Positions 44,600 to 53,855 of a stretch of 64,000 bases of DNA are shown here, piece by piece; the stretch's first letter is position 1; the number at the start of each line of letters is the position of its first letter. The stretch is taken from the NCBI RefSeq assembly GCF_029760955.1, contig NZ_CP121682.1, positions 6,014,001 to 6,078,000 on the forward strand, written 5' to 3'. The stretch is from Streptomyces cathayae (lineage in GTDB: Bacteria > Actinomycetota > Actinomycetes > Streptomycetales > Streptomycetaceae). Under the pieces are notes generated by a model. It was not told the origin of the DNA and ran no database searches. It saw only the letters and a program-made list of their open reading frames with translations. Made by a program: the position numbers and the translations under genes.

Positions 44600-45717
44600 A
44601 CAGGTGGGTCAAAGGGCTGACGAGCCGGTGGACGACCGTCATGCCGGTGCTCGCCGTGGTGCTCCTGCTGTTCACCTGGGGACGCGAACTGCCCGGAGCG
44701 GTCGTCGCCGTGGCGGTCGTCGTGCTGGCGGCAGCGGTGCTGGCCGCCGTGCACCACGCGGAGGTGGTGGCCCACCGGGTCGGTGAACCCTTCGGTTCAC
44801 TGGTCCTCGCGGTCGCCGTCACGATCATCGAGGTCGCGCTGATCGTCACCTTGATGATCGACGGGGGGCCCGAGACCGCGTCCCTGGCCAGGGACACCGT
44901 CTTCGCAGCCGTGATGATCACCTGTAACGGCATCCTCGGCCTGAGTCTTCTGGTCGGCTCACTGCGCCACGGCACGGCCGTCTTCAACCCGGAAGGCGCC
45001 GGCGCGGCGCTCGCCACCGTGGCGACGCTGGCGGGACTCACCCTCGTGCTGCCGACGTTCACCACCAGCAAGCCCGGGCCGGAGTTCTCCGCGGTGCAAC
45101 TCACCTTCGCCGCGGTCACCTCACTGATCCTCTACGGCTTGTTCGTCGCCACCCAGACCGTTCGACATCGTGACTACTTCCTGCCCGTACAGAAGCTGGG
45201 CAGGCAGGGCATGCCGGTCACGAAGGTCGAGGACGAGGACGAGCACGCCGACGCGCCCTCCAACCGCACCGCGCTGATCAGCCTCGGACTGCTCGGCCTG
45301 GCCCTGGTCGGGGTGGTCGGCCTGGCCAAAGGAGTCTCGCCCGCCATCGAGTCCGGTGTATCGGCTGCCGGGCTGCCCCACGCCGTCGTCGGTGTGATCA
45401 TCGCGCTGTTGGTCCTGCTTCCCGAGACCATCGCGGCCGTGCGGGCCGCGCAGCGCAACCGCGTGCAGACCAGCGTCAACCTCGCACTCGGTTCGGCGAT
45501 GGCCAGTATCGGACTGAGCATCCCCGCGGTCGCGATCGCGTCCTTCTGGCTCTCCGGTCCGCTCGTTCTGGGCCTCGGCAACACGCATATGGTGCTGCTC
45601 GCCCTGACCGTGATGGTCGGCGCCCTGACCGTACGCCCCGGCCGGGCCACACCGCTCCAGGGCGGGGTGCACCTGGTGATCCTCGCCGCCTATCTCGAAC
45701 TGGCGCTCAACCCGTGA
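44596..45717 (+). CDS. Calcium/proton antiporter, CaxA/ChaA family
   Basis: A 373-residue cation antiporter with about 11 helices. The two alpha repeats carry the family acidic motifs: EPFGSLVLAVAVTIIEVALI in the first half and VLLPETIAAVRAAQRNRVQT with NLALGSAMASIGL in the second. An acidic loop (VEDEDEHAD) joins the halves. It should exchange Ca2+ or a related divalent cation for protons. It lies about 300 nt downstream of terC, with an overlapping 41-codon ORF immediately upstream. Confidence 0.88.
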   Translation: MNRWVKGLTSRWTTVMPVLAVVLLLFTWGRELPGAVVAVAVVVLAAAVLAAVHHAEVVAHRVGEPFGSLVLAVAVTIIEVALIVTLMIDGGPETASLARDTVFAAVMITCNGILGLSLLVGSLRHGTAVFNPEGAGAALATVATLAGLTLVLPTFTTSKPGPEFSAVQLTFAAVTSLILYGLFVATQTVRHRDYFLPVQKLGRQGMPVTKVEDEDEHADAPSNRTALISLGLLGLALVGVVGLAKGVSPAIESGVSAAGLPHAVVGVIIALLVLLPETIAAVRAAQRNRVQTSVNLALGSAMASIGLSIPAVAIASFWLSGPLVLGLGNTHMVLLALTVMVGALTVRPGRATPLQGGVHLVILAAYLELALNP

Positions 45718-45930
45718 CACCGATCGCAGAACCGCCTCCGGGCGGGCGTGCGCCCCGCGGCACCCGCGCGGGCGCACCCCGCCCGGAAGCGGTTCCGTCC
45801 GCCCCCGGGGCCCGGCACACGCTCGGAGCACCGTGATAGACCGGTCCGAGCAACGTTCCGGTGGCAACCGGCCGTTGCGACCGGCTCCATGCCCCCGCAT
45901 GGTGAACCTTTCGAACGGACCGGAGGAACT

Positions 45931-46404
45931 GTGCCCCGCAACCTGGCCGACGCCCCGATCATGATTCTCAACGGCCCCAATCTGAACCTGCTCGGGCAGC
46001 GTCAGCCGGAGATCTACGGCTCCGAGACGCTCACCGACGTCGAGGCGCTGTGCGCCGAGGCGGCGGGCAGGCACGGGGGCACGGTGGATCTGCGGCAGTC
46101 CAACCACGAGGGCCAGCTGGTGGACTGGATCCACGAGGCGCGGCTGAACCACTGCGGCATCGTGATCAACCCCGGTGCCTACTCGCACACCTCCGTCGCG
46201 ATCCTCGACGCCCTCAACACCTGTGACGGCCTGCCCGTGGTGGAGGTCCACATCTCCAACATCCACCGGCGCGAGTCCTTCCGGCACCACTCCTACGTCT
46301 CGCTGCGGGCCGACGGGGTCATCGCGGGGTGCGGGGTGCAGGGCTATGCGTTCGCCGTGGAGCGCATCGCGGCGCTGGCCGGCCCGGGCAGGGCGCAGGC
46401 GTAA
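45931..46404 (+). CDS. aroQ: 3-dehydroquinate dehydratase, type II
   Basis: A 157-residue type II dehydroquinase, third step of the shikimate pathway. [19 protein letters not shown] gives the catalytic Tyr and Arg on the flexible lid, [15 protein letters not shown] the Glu region, [13 protein letters not shown] the Asn, and [14 protein letters not shown] the catalytic His and substrate-binding Arg. All key residues are present. The GTG at 45931 has GGAGG 4 nt upstream, a short spacing. Confidence 0.95.
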   Translation: MPRNLADAPIMILNGPNLNLLGQRQPEIYGSETLTDVEALCAEAAGRHGGTVDLRQSNHEGQLVDWIHEARLNHCGIVINPGAYSHTSVAILDALNTCDGLPVVEVHISNIHRRESFRHHSYVSLRADGVIAGCGVQGYAFAVERIAALAGPGRAQA

Positions 46405-46488
46405 GAGCCCCGATCGCCCGGAGGGCGTGCCTCACCCGCGCCGGCCCCGCGCAACCCGTACCGGCGTCCGCCGCGCGCCCGGGGGCGC

Positions 46489-47145
46489 TCACCAGCCCCG
46501 GGCGCGCCACTCCGGCATCTGCGGACGTTCCGCGCCCAGCGTGGTGTCGTCGCCGTGTCCGGGGTAGACCCAGGTCTCGTCCGGGAGCACGTCGAAGATC
46601 TTGGTCTCCACGTCGTGGATCAGGCTGGCGAACGCCTTCGGATCCTGGTGGGTGTTGCCCACACCGCCCGGGAACAGGCAGTCCCCCGTGAACACATGGG
46701 GATGCCCGTGCGGATCGTCGTAGACGAGGGCGATCGAGCCGGGCGTGTGACCGACGAGATGGCGCGCGGTGAGCTCCACCCGCCCCACCCGGATCGTGTC
46801 GCCGTCGTCGACCAGGACGTCCGTCGGCACCGGGATGCCCTCGGCGTCGTCCCGGCCCGCGTGGGTGCGCGCGCCGGTGGCCGCCACGACCCGGGCGAGC
46901 GCCTGCCAGTGGTCGCCGTGCCGGTGGGTGGTGACGACGGACGCGATGCCGTCGTCACCGATCGAGCCCAGCAGGGTGTCCGCGTCGTTGGCCGCGTCGA
47001 TCAGCAGCTGCTCGTCGGTGGCCCGGCAACGCAGGAGATAGGCGTTGTTGTCCATGGGCCCGACCGCGACCTTGGTGATCATCAGGTCCTTGAGTTCGTG
47101 CACATCGGCCGGCCCGCCGACCGTCACCTGCCCGCTGTAGGTCAT
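46489..47145 (-). CDS. MBL-fold metal-dependent hydrolase (glyoxalase II-like)
   Basis: A 218-residue metallo-beta-lactamase-fold hydrolase. The metal motif is THRHGDHW near residue 72, later ligands are in HLVGHTPGS, TGDCLF and VYPGHGDDT. The two-metal site is complete, and the protein resembles glyoxalase II or persulfide dioxygenase-like enzymes; in mycothiol-containing bacteria a mycothiol thioester is a possible substrate. TAGGCT and exactly 7 nt precede the ATG at 47145, so it may have its own leaderless transcript in addition to readthrough from the gene 10 nt upstream. Confidence 0.85.
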   Translation of the reverse strand: MTYSGQVTVGGPADVHELKDLMITKVAVGPMDNNAYLLRCRATDEQLLIDAANDADTLLGSIGDDGIASVVTTHRHGDHWQALARVVAATGARTHAGRDDAEGIPVPTDVLVDDGDTIRVGRVELTARHLVGHTPGSIALVYDDPHGHPHVFTGDCLFPGGVGNTHQDPKAFASLIHDVETKIFDVLPDETWVYPGHGDDTTLGAERPQMPEWRARGW

Positions 47146-47155
47146 GACGGTCAGC

Positions 47156-47851
47156 CTATAGCGGAGGAAGGGCGGGCAGCGTGCCGTTCTTCACCGTCAG
47201 TCCGGAACCGTCGCGGCGTCCGGCGAGCCAGCCGAGCAGGTCGGCGGCCGGGCCCTCCACCTCGACCTCGACCGGGCCGTCCGGCGCCCCGCCGCCGGTG
47301 GTCCAGGTCCGGCCGTCATCGGTGGTCAGCCGCGTCGTGGGCACGTCCCGGTGGCCCTTGAACCGTGCCACCAGGAAGCGGATCTCCCGTTCGGTGAACT
47401 CCGCCGAAAGATCCTCCAGCTCGTAGCCGATGCCGAGGTCCACGTGGTGGAGCTCCACCTCGATCAGGCGCCGGAACGGTACCCGGGCCGCCCGGTCCGT
47501 GACCCCGTTGCGCAGTGCCACGGTGCGTGACCAGTCCGCAGGCGCCGCGCCCACCTCCTGGAAGCGGGCCCCGGTCTCCCGCACGTCCGCGAGCTGGACG
47601 TCGAGGGGGCGCGGGGCGTCCCGCTCGATGTCGGCCTCCCGGGCCTCGGCGGAGGCGTACATCGGACGCCCCTCCAGGACGTTCACGAGGGCGTCCGCGT
47701 TGCGGGCCAGGTGGGCCAGCACATGGCCACGTGTCCAGCCGGGAAGCCGTGACGACTGGGTCACAGCGGCGTTGTCCAGGGTGCCGACCGCGTCGAGCAG
47801 CCGCTCGGTCGCGTCATGGACGGATGCCAGGTCATGAGCGTGATCGGTCAT
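47156..47851 (-). CDS. Mycothiol-dependent maleylpyruvate-isomerase-family enzyme
   Basis: A 231-residue DinB-like four-helix protein of the MDMPI family. The metal-ligand histidines are in SRLPGWTRGHVLAHLARNAD and EVELHHVDLGIGY, and the C-terminal domain (about 150-231) is the MDMPI C-terminal fold. Such enzymes use mycothiol, the main actinobacterial thiol. TAGGGT followed by 7 nt precedes the ATG at 47851, suggesting a leaderless mRNA. It is directly upstream of the MBL hydrolase, so both may act in a thiol-dependent pathway. Confidence 0.85.
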   Translation of the reverse strand: MTDHAHDLASVHDATERLLDAVGTLDNAAVTQSSRLPGWTRGHVLAHLARNADALVNVLEGRPMYASAEAREADIERDAPRPLDVQLADVRETGARFQEVGAAPADWSRTVALRNGVTDRAARVPFRRLIEVELHHVDLGIGYELEDLSAEFTEREIRFLVARFKGHRDVPTTRLTTDDGRTWTTGGGAPDGPVEVEVEGPAADLLGWLAGRRDGSGLTVKNGTLPALPPL

Positions 47852-47995
47852 GGGATCGACCCTAGTCCCGTCACACCTTCGGGTGAAGGCGGCGCAGAAA
47901 GGCCAGAAATCGAATACACGTGCTATAAACTCGTATCCGGCGTCGGGCATGCTGGAGAGCCGGGGATTGTTGTCAACCCGTGAATCCGACCGGCG

Positions 47996-48018
47996 TTGTC
48001 AGTGGCTCGCCCTAGTGT
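47996..48018 (+). promoter_or_regulatory. RecA-NDp (PafBC-type) DNA-damage promoter of uvrA
   Basis: TTGTCAGTG at 47996-48004, 8 nt, TAGTGT at 48013-48018: exact consensus. The start codon is 56 nt further, so here a leader of about 50 nt is expected. Confidence 0.85.
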
Positions 48019-48074
48019 GAGAAAGCACGGGGGTCCCGCCCCTGTCACTTCTCTCAAGAAAGGTGCGGACCGGC

Positions 48075-51068
48075 GTGGCCGACCGTCTCATCGTCCGTGG
48101 AGCGCGCGAGCACAACCTGAAGAACGTCTCGCTCGACCTCCCCCGCGACTCGCTCATCGTCTTCACGGGCCTGTCGGGGTCGGGCAAGTCCTCGCTGGCC
48201 TTCGACACGATCTTCGCCGAGGGCCAGCGGCGCTACGTGGAGTCGCTCTCCTCGTACGCCCGGCAGTTCCTCGGCCAGATGGACAAGCCGGACGTCGACT
48301 TCATCGAGGGCCTGTCCCCGGCGGTCTCCATCGACCAGAAGTCGACCTCGCGCAACCCGCGCTCCACGGTCGGCACCATCACCGAGGTCTACGACTACCT
48401 GCGGCTGCTCTTCGCGCGCATCGGCAAGCCGCACTGCCCCGAGTGCGCCCGACCCATCTCGCGCCAGTCGCCGCAGGCCATCGTCGACCGGGTGCTGGAG
48501 CTGCCGGAGGGCAGCCGGTTCCAGGTGCTCTCCCCGCTGGTGCGCGAGCGCAAGGGCGAGTTCGCCGACCTCTTCGCCGACCTCCAGACCAAGGGCTACT
48601 CCCGCGCGCGGGTGGACGGCGAGACCGTCCAGCTCTCCCGGCCGCCCACGCTGAAGAAGCAGGAGAAGCACACCATCGAGGTGGTCGTCGACCGCCTCAC
48701 GGTGAAGGACAGCGCCAAGCGCCGGCTCACCGACTCCGTCGAGACCGCGCTCGGCCTGTCCGGCGGCATGGTCGTGCTCGACTTCGTCGACCTCCCGGAG
48801 GACGACCCCGAGCGCGAGCGCATGTTCTCCGAGCACCTGTACTGCCCGTACGACGACCTGTCCTTCGAGGAGCTGGAGCCCCGCTCCTTCTCCTTCAACT
48901 CGCCCTTCGGCGCCTGCCCCGAGTGCACCGGCATCGGCACGCGCATGGAGGTCGACCCGGAGCTGATCGTCCCCGACGAGGAGAAGAGCCTCGACGAGGG
49001 CGCCATCCACCCCTGGTCGCACGGCCACACCAAGGACTACTTCGCCCGTCTGATCGGCGCCCTCGCCGAGGCGCTGGGCTTCCGCACGGACATCCCCTTC
49101 GCCGGTCTGCCGCAGCGCGCGAAGAAGGCCCTGCTCAACGGCCACAAGACCCAGGTCGAGGTCCGCTACCGCAACCGGTACGGGAGGGAGCGCCGGTACA
49201 CGACGGCCTTCGAGGGCGCCGTCCCCTTCGTCAAGCGCCGGCACAGCGAGGCCGAGAGCGACGCCAGCCGCGAGCGCTTCGAGGGCTACATGCGCGAGGT
49301 GGCCTGCCCCTCCTGCGCGGGCACCCGCCTCAAGCCCATCGTTCTCGCCGTCACCGTCATGGAGAAGTCGATCGCCGAGGTCTCGGCCATGTCGATCAGC
49401 GAGTGCGCGGACTTCCTCGGCGCCCTCAAGCTCACCGCCCGCGACAAGAAGATCGCCGAGCGCGTGCTGAAGGAGGTCAACGAGCGGCTGCGCTTCCTGG
49501 TCGACGTCGGCCTCGACTACCTCTCGCTGAACCGCGCCGCGGGCACGCTCTCCGGCGGCGAGGCCCAACGCATCCGCCTGGCCACCCAGATCGGCTCCGG
49601 CCTGGTGGGCGTCCTGTACGTCCTCGACGAGCCGTCCATCGGCCTGCACCAGCGCGACAACCACCGGCTGATCGAGACCCTGGTCAGGCTGCGCGACATG
49701 GGCAACACGCTCATCGTCGTCGAGCACGACGAGGACACCATCAAGGTCGCCGACTGGATCGTCGACATCGGTCCGGGAGCCGGCGAGCACGGCGGCAGGG
49801 TCGTGCACAGCGGCGCACTGAAGGAACTGCTGGACAACGCGGAGTCGCAGACCGGCCAGTACCTGTCCGGCAAGAAGGCCATCCCGCTGCCGGAGGTCCG
49901 CCGCCCGCAGGACCCGGCACGCCGGCTCACGGTGCACGGCGCCCGCGAGAACAACCTGCGGGACATCGACGTGTCCTTCCCCCTGGGGGTCTTCACCGCG
50001 GTCACCGGAGTCTCCGGCTCCGGCAAGTCCACCCTGGTCAACGACATCCTGTACACCCACCTGGCCCGCGAGCTGAACGGCGCCCGCAGCGTCCCCGGCC
50101 GGCACACGCGGGTGGACGGCGACGACCTCGTCGACAAGGTCGTGCACGTCGACCAGTCGCCCATCGGCCGCACCCCGCGCTCCAACCCGGCCACGTACAC
50201 CGGTGTCTTCGACCACGTCCGCAAGCTGTTCGCCGAGACGGCCGAGGCCAAGGTCCGCGGCTACCTGCCCGGCCGCTTCTCCTTCAACGTCAAGGGCGGG
50301 CGCTGCGAGAACTGCGCGGGCGACGGCACCATCAAGATCGAGATGAACTTCCTCCCGGACGTGTACGTCCCGTGCGAGGTCTGCCACGGCGCCCGCTACA
50401 ACCGGGAGACCCTGGAGGTCCACTACAAGGGCAAGTCCGTCGCCGACGTCCTGAACATGCCGATCGAAGAGGCCATGCACTTCTTCGAGGCCGTCCCGGC
50501 GATCTCCCGCCACATGAAGACGCTCCACGACGTCGGTCTCGGGTACGTCCGGCTCGGCCAGGCCGCCACCACCCTGTCCGGCGGTGAGGCACAGCGGGTC
50601 AAGCTCGCGAGCGAGCTGCAGAAGCGCTCCACCGGCCGCACGGTCTACGTCCTGGACGAGCCGACCACGGGCCTGCACTTCGAGGACATCAGCAAGCTGC
50701 TGGCGGTCCTCTCCGGTCTGGTCGACAAGGGCAACACGGTCATCGTCATCGAGCACAACCTCGACGTGATCAAGACCGCCGACTGGGTCGTCGACATGGG
50801 CCCCGAGGGCGGCGCCGGTGGCGGCCTGGTCGTCGCGGAGGGCACCCCCGAGCAGGTCGCGGCCGTCTCGACCAGCCACACCGGCAAGTTCCTCCGCGAC
50901 GTCCTGGGAGCGAACCGGATCAGCGACGCCGCCTCGGTGCCCGCCCCCCGCAAGACGGCGGCGAAGACCGCGGCGAAGAAGACGGCCGCCGCCCAGGCCA
51001 CCACCCGCAAGACCGCGGCGACCGCCAAGACCGGCGCCAAGGCGACGCCCCGGGCGGCCAAGGCCTGA
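48075..51068 (+). CDS. uvrA: Excinuclease ABC subunit A, with Lys/Ala-rich tail
   Basis: A 997-residue UvrA, the damage-recognising ATPase of nucleotide excision repair. The first Walker A is GLSGSGKSS at about 31-39 and the second GVSGSGKST at about 640. Zinc-binding Cys pairs are seen in CPECTG and CENCAGDG...CEVC. The two ABC signatures read LSGGEAQR. After the normal end at about residue 950, about 45 residues (from [20 protein letters not shown] onward) form a Lys/Ala/Thr repeat like histone H1 or HupS tails. I chose GTG 48075, matching the family N-terminus [16 protein letters not shown]. Confidence 0.96.
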   Translation: MADRLIVRGAREHNLKNVSLDLPRDSLIVFTGLSGSGKSSLAFDTIFAEGQRRYVESLSSYARQFLGQMDKPDVDFIEGLSPAVSIDQKSTSRNPRSTVGTITEVYDYLRLLFARIGKPHCPECARPISRQSPQAIVDRVLELPEGSRFQVLSPLVRERKGEFADLFADLQTKGYSRARVDGETVQLSRPPTLKKQEKHTIEVVVDRLTVKDSAKRRLTDSVETALGLSGGMVVLDFVDLPEDDPERERMFSEHLYCPYDDLSFEELEPRSFSFNSPFGACPECTGIGTRMEVDPELIVPDEEKSLDEGAIHPWSHGHTKDYFARLIGALAEALGFRTDIPFAGLPQRAKKALLNGHKTQVEVRYRNRYGRERRYTTAFEGAVPFVKRRHSEAESDASRERFEGYMREVACPSCAGTRLKPIVLAVTVMEKSIAEVSAMSISECADFLGALKLTARDKKIAERVLKEVNERLRFLVDVGLDYLSLNRAAGTLSGGEAQRIRLATQIGSGLVGVLYVLDEPSIGLHQRDNHRLIETLVRLRDMGNTLIVVEHDEDTIKVADWIVDIGPGAGEHGGRVVHSGALKELLDNAESQTGQYLSGKKAIPLPEVRRPQDPARRLTVHGARENNLRDIDVSFPLGVFTAVTGVSGSGKSTLVNDILYTHLARELNGARSVPGRHTRVDGDDLVDKVVHVDQSPIGRTPRSNPATYTGVFDHVRKLFAETAEAKVRGYLPGRFSFNVKGGRCENCAGDGTIKIEMNFLPDVYVPCEVCHGARYNRETLEVHYKGKSVADVLNMPIEEAMHFFEAVPAISRHMKTLHDVGLGYVRLGQAATTLSGGEAQRVKLASELQKRSTGRTVYVLDEPTTGLHFEDISKLLAVLSGLVDKGNTVIVIEHNLDVIKTADWVVDMGPEGGAGGGLVVAEGTPEQVAAVSTSHTGKFLRDVLGANRISDAASVPAPRKTAAKTAAKKTAAAQATTRKTAATAKTGAKATPRAAKA

Positions 51069-51069
51069 T

Positions 51070-51124
51070 CCCGCGGGACGCTCCCGCGCGGTGCCCCGCG
51101 GGAGCGTCCCGCGGGGCACCGCGC
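51070..51124. terminator. Two overlapping perfect hairpins after uvrA
   Basis: Hairpin 1: 51070-51088 pairs with 51097-51115 (19 bp, no mismatch, CCCGCGGGACG... arm). Hairpin 2: 51086-51103 pairs with 51107-51124 (18 bp, no mismatch). They share 51097-51115 and cannot form together. The region lies between the convergent uvrA and PfkB kinase genes, so it can terminate both. Confidence 0.8.
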
Positions 51125-51156
51125 GAAGGCTCGGCCCGACGGCTCGGGCAGTGCGC

Positions 51157-52065
51157 TCAGCCCGCCAGCTCGTGGGCGTACGGGGGTTCCGCGCCCGCGC
51201 GTGAGCAGGTGATCGCCGCCGCGCGGGCCGCGAAACCGAGCACGCCCCCCCATCCGTCCGCGCCCAGAGCGGACATCTCCCGCTCACCGAGCGCGTCCCG
51301 GGTCGCCAGGCCGTGCAGCAGCGCCGCGTTGACCGTGTCGCCCGCGCCGATCGTGTCCACCACCTCGACCGGCTCACCCGGCACGGAGTGCTCACCGCCG
51401 TCCCGGGTGAAGGCGGTCAGCCCGTCACCGCCCCGGGTGACCACGACCGCCGCCGGACCGGCCGCCAGCCACTCCTCGGGGGTGCCGCCGAGCCACCGGG
51501 CGTCCTCCTCCGACAGCTTCAGCAGCGACACCGACGGCAGCCACCTCTCGAACCGGGCCCGGTAGGCGTCGGCGTCCGGAATCAGCCCCGGCCGGATGTT
51601 GGGATCCAGCGTCGTGAACACGCCGCGCGCGTGAGCGGCGCGCATCAGCTCCTCGTACGCGCTCGCCCCCGGCTCCAGCACGAGCGAGCAGGTGCCGAAG
51701 GACACCGCGCGGGTGCCGGGCGGCAACACCCGGGGTGCCGTGAACAGCCGGTCCGCGGTCCCCTCCACGTAGAACGAGTAGACCGCGGAGCCGTCCGCGC
51801 CGACCGTGGCGACGGCGAGCGTCGTCGGTTCGTCGCCCCGCTGCACCGCCGAGACCGCCACACCGGTCTCGCGCAGCCGGCCCAGCAGAGCCTCGCCGAA
51901 GGCGTCGCGGGACACCCGGGAGCAGAACGCGGCGGGGGAGCCGAGGCGGCCCAGCGCCACCGCCGTGTTGAAGGGGCCGCCGCCGAGTGCCGGCGTCAGT
52001 GCCGCGAGCGCGCCCGCGCCCCGCGGTACCAGGTCGATCAGTGCCTCACCGGCTACGACGATCAC
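51157..52065 (-). CDS. PfkB-family carbohydrate kinase
   Basis: A 302-residue sugar kinase, most like fructokinases. The N-terminal signature is GGGPFNTAVALGRLG, and the C-terminal one is DTIGAGDTVNAALLHGL with the catalytic Asp. VVAGEALIDLVP starts the fold at the GTG 52065. It overlaps the LacI gene by 4 nt (GTGA), so the two form an operon and the regulator probably senses the sugar or its phosphate. No transporter gene is adjacent. Confidence 0.88.
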   Translation of the reverse strand: MIVVAGEALIDLVPRGAGALAALTPALGGGPFNTAVALGRLGSPAAFCSRVSRDAFGEALLGRLRETGVAVSAVQRGDEPTTLAVATVGADGSAVYSFYVEGTADRLFTAPRVLPPGTRAVSFGTCSLVLEPGASAYEELMRAAHARGVFTTLDPNIRPGLIPDADAYRARFERWLPSVSLLKLSEEDARWLGGTPEEWLAAGPAAVVVTRGGDGLTAFTRDGGEHSVPGEPVEVVDTIGAGDTVNAALLHGLATRDALGEREMSALGADGWGGVLGFAARAAAITCSRAGAEPPYAHELAG

Positions 52066-53183
52066 GAGGGGTTCCCTTTCTCGGGCTGCTGGTTCTCGGG
52101 CTGCCGGGTCTTCTGCCCGGGCCGCTGTGTTTGCGGCGGCTGCGGGGGCCGTGCGTGCTGCTCCGGCCGGTCCGGGCAGCCGCAGGAGGTGCGGTGCACG
52201 AAGGTGCAGGCGAGCCGTACCGTCCGCGCGGGTCGGTCCGGCGCGGCGAGACGGTCCAGGAGCACCTGGACGGCCCGGGCGCCGATCTCCTTGCCGGGCT
52301 GGGCGATCGCGGTCAGCCGGGGCGAGAACAGGTCCGCCCAGGCGAAGTCGTCGAAGCAGCACAGCGCGATGTCCTCGGGCACCGAGAGGCCGTGGGCGCG
52401 CAGGGCGCGCAGCGTGCCGATGGTCATGGCGTTGTTGGCGGTGACCAGCGCGGTCGGGGGAGCGCCGAGGGACAGCAGGGCACCGGCGGCCCGTTCGGCG
52501 CCGGCCGACTCGGAGTCGCCGTGCACCAGGAGCCGCTCGTCGAACGGCAGCCCCGCGTCCGCGAGACCGTGCCGGTACCCGGTGATCCGCTCGGACGTGG
52601 TGCTGAGCCCCGGCAGCCCCGCCACCAGGGCGATCCGGCGGTGGCCGAGCCCGGCGAGGTGCGTGACCAGGCGGGCCACGGGCTGCGCGCTCTCGGCGCA
52701 GACCTGGTCGAAGCGCGGACCGCCGCCCTCCGGGTCCTCGACCACCCGGTCGAGGAACACGGCCGGCACCCGGTGGCGCCCGAGGTAGGCGAGGAGTTCG
52801 CGCGGATGCGCGGAAGGCGCGACGATCAGGCCTTCCACCCGGCGCTCGTGCAGCAGCTGGACGACCTTGCGCTCGTGCTCCGGGTCGTCGTGCGGGTCGG
52901 CGATGAGCAGGCTGTAGCCGCGCTCCAGGGCAGCCGCCTCGATCCCCTGGAGGATCTCGGTGAAGTACGGGTTGCTGATCGCCGACACCGCGAGCCCGAT
53001 CGAGCGGGTGCGGGAGGTGACCAGCGAGCGGGCCAGGGTGTTCGGGGTGTAGCCGAGCTCCTCCACGGCGTCCAGGACCGCCTGGCGCGTGTGCGGGAGC
53101 ACCGGCCGGGTGCCGTTCAGGACGTGCGAGACGGTCGCGACCGAGACACCGGCGCTCCGCGCCACGTCCGTCATGGTCGCCAT
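52062..53183 (-). CDS. LacI-family transcriptional regulator
   Basis: A 373-residue repressor. The N-terminal HTH and hinge read TMTDVARSAGVSVATVSHVL (residues 3-22) and YTPNTLARSL. The periplasmic-binding-protein-like effector domain covers about 60-335. A Pro/Gln-rich tail follows, in place of the usual end near residue 340. The ATG at 53183 has GGGAG 6 nt upstream. The perfect palindrome 80 nt upstream of the start is its obvious operator, implying autoregulation together with the kinase. Confidence 0.92.
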   Translation of the reverse strand: MATMTDVARSAGVSVATVSHVLNGTRPVLPHTRQAVLDAVEELGYTPNTLARSLVTSRTRSIGLAVSAISNPYFTEILQGIEAAALERGYSLLIADPHDDPEHERKVVQLLHERRVEGLIVAPSAHPRELLAYLGRHRVPAVFLDRVVEDPEGGGPRFDQVCAESAQPVARLVTHLAGLGHRRIALVAGLPGLSTTSERITGYRHGLADAGLPFDERLLVHGDSESAGAERAAGALLSLGAPPTALVTANNAMTIGTLRALRAHGLSVPEDIALCCFDDFAWADLFSPRLTAIAQPGKEIGARAVQVLLDRLAAPDRPARTVRLACTFVHRTSCGCPDRPEQHARPPQPPQTQRPGQKTRQPENQQPEKGNPS

Positions 53184-53262
53184 CGCCCGCTCCCTTTCGT
53201 GTGCCGACTGCCGACTGCCGTCCCCGCAGCGCCGTGACGAGGAAGGTATCCCATCCGGCGGT

Positions 53263-53294
53263 GGACGTAAACGCTTGCGCAAGCGTTTACGTCC
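53263..53294. promoter_or_regulatory. Perfect 32-bp palindromic operator
   Basis: The 32 bp are fully self-complementary around 53278/53279; the right arm reads GCAAGCGTTTACGTCC. The core CGCTTGCGCAAGCG fits LacI-family operators, which have a central CG or GC. It lies between the LacI gene (minus) and the Rieske gene (plus). Confidence 0.85.
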
Positions 53295-53404
53295 AGCGAT
53301 AGGAGCCCGCCCGCCTGGTGGCCCACCCGCTCCCCACCCGGAAACCGGAACGACCGCCCCCGGTATGGTCGGCCTCGTACAACCGTCCGACCAGTGGAGT
53401 TCCC

Positions 53405-53824
53405 ATGTCCGGCCGACCCGCCGCGAGCCGTCGTACCGTTCTCAGAGGCGTGGCCCTCACGTCCGTCGCCGGACTCGGCCTCACCGCCTGCGGGGCCCCC
53501 GAGGAGAGGCTCGCGCCGCCGACCGAGCCCGTCGAGCTCGGCGCGGAGAGCGAGATCGCCCCGGGGAGCACCAAGCTGTTCCGGGACCACAACGTCGTCG
53601 TCAGCCGGGGCGCGGACGACTCCTTCACGGCCTACAGCACCGTCTGCACGCACGCGAGCTGCGCCGTCGGCAAGCTGGAGGGGACGAAGCTGATCTGCCC
53701 CTGTCACGGCAGCGAGTTCGACGCCACCACCGGCAAGGTGCTGCGCGAGCCCGCGGTGGCGCCGCTGACACCGCTCTCCGTGGAAGTGCGGAACGGCACG
53801 ATCATCGCCGGCCCGCAGGCCTGA
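53405..53824 (+). CDS. Rieske 2Fe-2S lipoprotein, Tat-exported
   Basis: A 139-residue Rieske protein. The N-terminus has a twin-arginine motif (SRRTVLRG) and a lipobox (LTAC at about residue 28), so it should be a Tat-exported lipoprotein. The cluster ligands are CTHASC and CPCHGS (two Cys-X-His pairs), and DATTGKVLREPAVAPL completes the fold. The electron partner is unknown; it is not next to cytochrome bc genes. GGAG lies upstream of ATG 53405. The LacI palindrome lies 110 nt upstream, so shared control is possible. Confidence 0.9.
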   Translation: MSGRPAASRRTVLRGVALTSVAGLGLTACGAPEERLAPPTEPVELGAESEIAPGSTKLFRDHNVVVSRGADDSFTAYSTVCTHASCAVGKLEGTKLICPCHGSEFDATTGKVLREPAVAPLTPLSVEVRNGTIIAGPQA

Positions 53825-53855
53825 CCGAGCCGGCCGCTCCGGCCCCCGTCCGGCC

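Noticed and set aside
47910..47930. LexA/SOS box before uvrA (TCGAATACACGTGCTA)
   Set aside because: Only the left half matches the actinobacterial LexA palindrome; the right half has several mismatches. The RecA-NDp motif downstream explains damage control better.
48054..51395. A 1113-codon open frame antisense to uvrA
   Set aside because: It is the usual GC-skew shadow: long antisense frames with Val/Leu/Asp/Gly-rich, repeat-like translation and no domain. uvrA on the other strand is unambiguous.
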